From positions 1 to 6,573 of the forward strand of contig DAOWCR010000070.1 of NCBI GenBank assembly GCA_030639445.1: a DNA stretch of 6,573 bases. Reading direction: 5' to 3'. Below the pieces are notes generated by a model. The model worked only from the letters and a program-made list of their open reading frames with translations, did not search any database and was not told where the DNA came from. The position numbers and the translations under genes were made by a program. Below are positions 5,292 through 6,573 of the stretch, piece after piece. Within the stretch, counting starts at the first letter, position 1, and the number at the start of each line of letters is the position of its first letter. The stretch comes from Dehalococcoidales bacterium (GTDB lineage: Bacteria; Chloroflexota; Dehalococcoidia; Dehalococcoidales; RBG-16-60-22).

Positions 5292-5307
5292 AAGGTAACA
5301 AGGTAAC
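5292..5307 (+). repeat. Tandem AAGGTAAC direct repeat upstream of the TPP-enzyme gene
   Basis: AAGGTAAC occurs twice in immediate succession (5292-5299, 5300-5307), about 100 bases before the next start codon. Just upstream GACCAG is repeated at 5273-5278 and 5284-5289. The location suits a regulatory site, but no convincing promoter was found: TTGAAC (5323-5328) and TATGAT (5341-5346) are only 12 bases apart. This may be chance. Confidence 0.25.
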
Positions 5308-5409
5308 CATTAATGCTAGCCGTTGAACTTATGAGACTCTTATGATAAAGTTATAGCCAGTTAAATTACTTGCCGGGCTACGCTTGAAAAGTTATCGTGG
5401 AGGTAGTTT

Positions 5410-6573
5410 ATGCCGACAATGACCGGGGCGGAAGCTCTTGCCGAATCACTGACCCGAGAGGGAACAGAAGTTATCTTCGGGCTTCCCGGGGTGCAGATAA
5501 TGGAGGCCCTGGACGCAATTTACCGGCGCCAGTCGATGCGCTGGGTAACCGTGCGCCACGAGCAAGCCGCCGCCTTCATGGCTTATGGTTACGCCCACAC
5601 CACCGGTAAGATGGGGGTGGCCATGGTGGTCCCCGGACCGGGAGCTCTTAACGCTACCGCCGCTCTGGGCACGGCGTACGCCGCTTCGTCGCCTCTTCTC
5701 CTGATATCAGGACAGATTGAGAGCTATAACCTGGGCCAACGGCGGGGGGCTACCCATGAGATAGACGACCAGCTGGAAGTGTTTCGGCCTCTTACCAAGT
5801 GGTGCCACCGGGTCTTGAAGGTAGAGGAAATCCCGGGGATGGTGCACGAGGCGATACGCCGCATGAGGACGGGAAGGCCCCGCCCGGTGGAGCTGGAGGT
5901 CCCCTCGGATATCCTGCTGGCCACGGCCGAGGTGACATTACCCGAGCCGGAGACGGTTTTGCCAGACCAGCCTGACCCAACACGGATTCGTTCGGCGGCG
6001 CGCCTGCTGTCTCTGGCCCGTCGCCCCGTCATCTGGGCCGGGGGAGGTGTCATCGCCGCTGACGCTTCCGGGGAGCTTACCCGGCTGGCCGAACAGCTGA
6101 ACACCCCGGTAATCACCACTCCCGAGGGTAAAGGCGCCATCCGTGGTGACCATCCCCTGTCTTTGGGGGTGTGCTACTGGGGTCTGGGCCCCGCCCGTTA
6201 TGCCCTGCCACAAGCCGATGTTATCCTGGCGGTGGGGAGCCGCCTTTATCTCAGGCCTCCTCTGCCCGGGGCCTTTCGGCCTGAGCAGAAACTCATTCAA
6301 ATCGATGCCGACCCCGAGGAGATAGGTAGAAATCAGACGGTGCAATTAGGCATCACCGCCGATGCCCGGGCGGCCCTCAGTGCCCTGCGGCCGGAACTGC
6401 CACGGGACATCGGCAGCACCTGGCAGCCCGGGGAAATCGAGAAGATAAGGCAAGCAGCCCTGGGAGAGCTGGAAGAGGTAGCGCCTCTTCAGCTTGCCCT
6501 GTTGCGGACTATCCGCGCCGAACTAAAAGAGGATGACATTCTCGTACCCGGCGTCACCAATATCGCCTACTGG
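5410..6573 (+). CDS. Thiamine-diphosphate-dependent enzyme, acetolactate-synthase-like (3' truncated by window)
   Basis: The frame is open from ATG 5410 to the window end (388 codons), with GGAGGT at 5399-5404 as ribosome binding site. The N-terminal pyrimidine-binding domain (about residues 1-170) shows GAEALAESL, VIFGLPG, the cofactor-activating glutamate in RHEQAAAFMA (E51) and GPGALNATAAL from G76. A linker and the central domain follow (about 190-320; RRPVIWAGGG, TTPEGKGAI, ILAVGSRL, KLIQIDADPEEIGRN). The last residues (ILVPGVTNIAYW) open the C-terminal domain; its GDG...N diphosphate/magnesium motif lies beyond the edge. Members join 2-oxo acids or cleave C-C bonds: acetolactate synthases, glyoxylate carboligase, oxalyl-CoA decarboxylase and benzoylformate decarboxylase. 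The segment after LLISGQI (ESYNLGQRRGATHEIDDQ) differs from classical acetolactate synthase, and no small-subunit gene is visible, so I leave the reaction open. It is separated from pxpC by a likely terminator and 204 bases, hence probably its own transcript. Confidence 0.9.
   Translation, partial: MPTMTGAEALAESLTREGTEVIFGLPGVQIMEALDAIYRRQSMRWVTVRHEQAAAFMAYGYAHTTGKMGVAMVVPGPGALNATAALGTAYAASSPLLLISGQIESYNLGQRRGATHEIDDQLEVFRPLTKWCHRVLKVEEIPGMVHEAIRRMRTGRPRPVELEVPSDILLATAEVTLPEPETVLPDQPDPTRIRSAARLLSLARRPVIWAGGGVIAADASGELTRLAEQLNTPVITTPEGKGAIRGDHPLSLGVCYWGLGPARYALPQADVILAVGSRLYLRPPLPGAFRPEQKLIQIDADPEEIGRNQTVQLGITADARAALSALRPELPRDIGSTWQPGEIEKIRQAALGELEEVAPLQLALLRTIRAELKEDDILVPGVTNIAYW

Noticed and set aside
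5724..6345. Two antisense reading frames (135 and 138 codons) across the TPP-enzyme gene
   Set aside because: Both lie wholly within a coding frame with clear TPP-enzyme motifs and have low-complexity, arginine/serine-rich translations, typical of shadow frames.
1..6573. CRISPR array, integrase or transposase genes
   Set aside because: No regularly spaced repeats and no recombinase motifs are visible on either strand, despite signs of rearrangement on the left.

Overview
The window is bacterial DNA: strong AGGAGG ribosome binding sites, tightly packed co-directional genes and recognisable bacterial protein families. The organism cannot be fixed from the sequence; an environmental, uncultured-type genome is plausible, and Chloroflexota is only a weak guess. 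Every supported gene is on the + strand. By eye, roughly the first 1.5 kb is AT-richer and looks like accessory DNA, while the part from about 1.9 kb onward is GC-richer with ordinary metabolic genes.

Left part (1-1500). The window opens in the C-terminal end of a DNA methyltransferase (DPFAGSG and YIGIE motifs, stop at 180-182). Overlapping its stop is a short-chain dehydrogenase/reductase (SDR) gene that keeps the whole catalytic half (N78-N79-A80-G81, N121, S149, Y162, K166) but has no Rossmann glycine motif. Its first ~26 residues look unrelated to SDRs, so it reads as a chimera created by a deletion or rearrangement (or by misassembly). Next come a possible decayed CxxC zinc-ribbon reading frame and a 79-residue two-helix membrane protein. 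The latter has a promoter-like sequence placed so that the mRNA could begin at its ATG.

Middle (1482-1913). A gene-free stretch of about 430 bases holds three inverted repeats (one overlapping the membrane-protein stop codon, one with perfect 12-bp arms, one 9-bp stem) and a candidate promoter with a perfect TTGACA box.

Right part (1914-5205). Four genes form an apparent operon: a DUF1445/YcsI-type protein (the family that includes D-glutamate cyclase), then pxpA, pxpB and pxpC, the three subunits of the prokaryotic ATP-dependent 5-oxoprolinase. Together they suggest a unit that makes and/or clears 5-oxoproline (pyroglutamate) and returns it to glutamate. The pxpA gene has no ATG, GTG or TTG at the position demanded by its homology and ribosome binding site; the codon there is ACG. 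A likely terminator follows pxpC.

End (5410-6573). A separate gene begins, encoding a thiamine-diphosphate-dependent enzyme of the acetolactate-synthase-like superfamily. It is cut by the window edge after 388 codons, before its diphosphate-binding motif.
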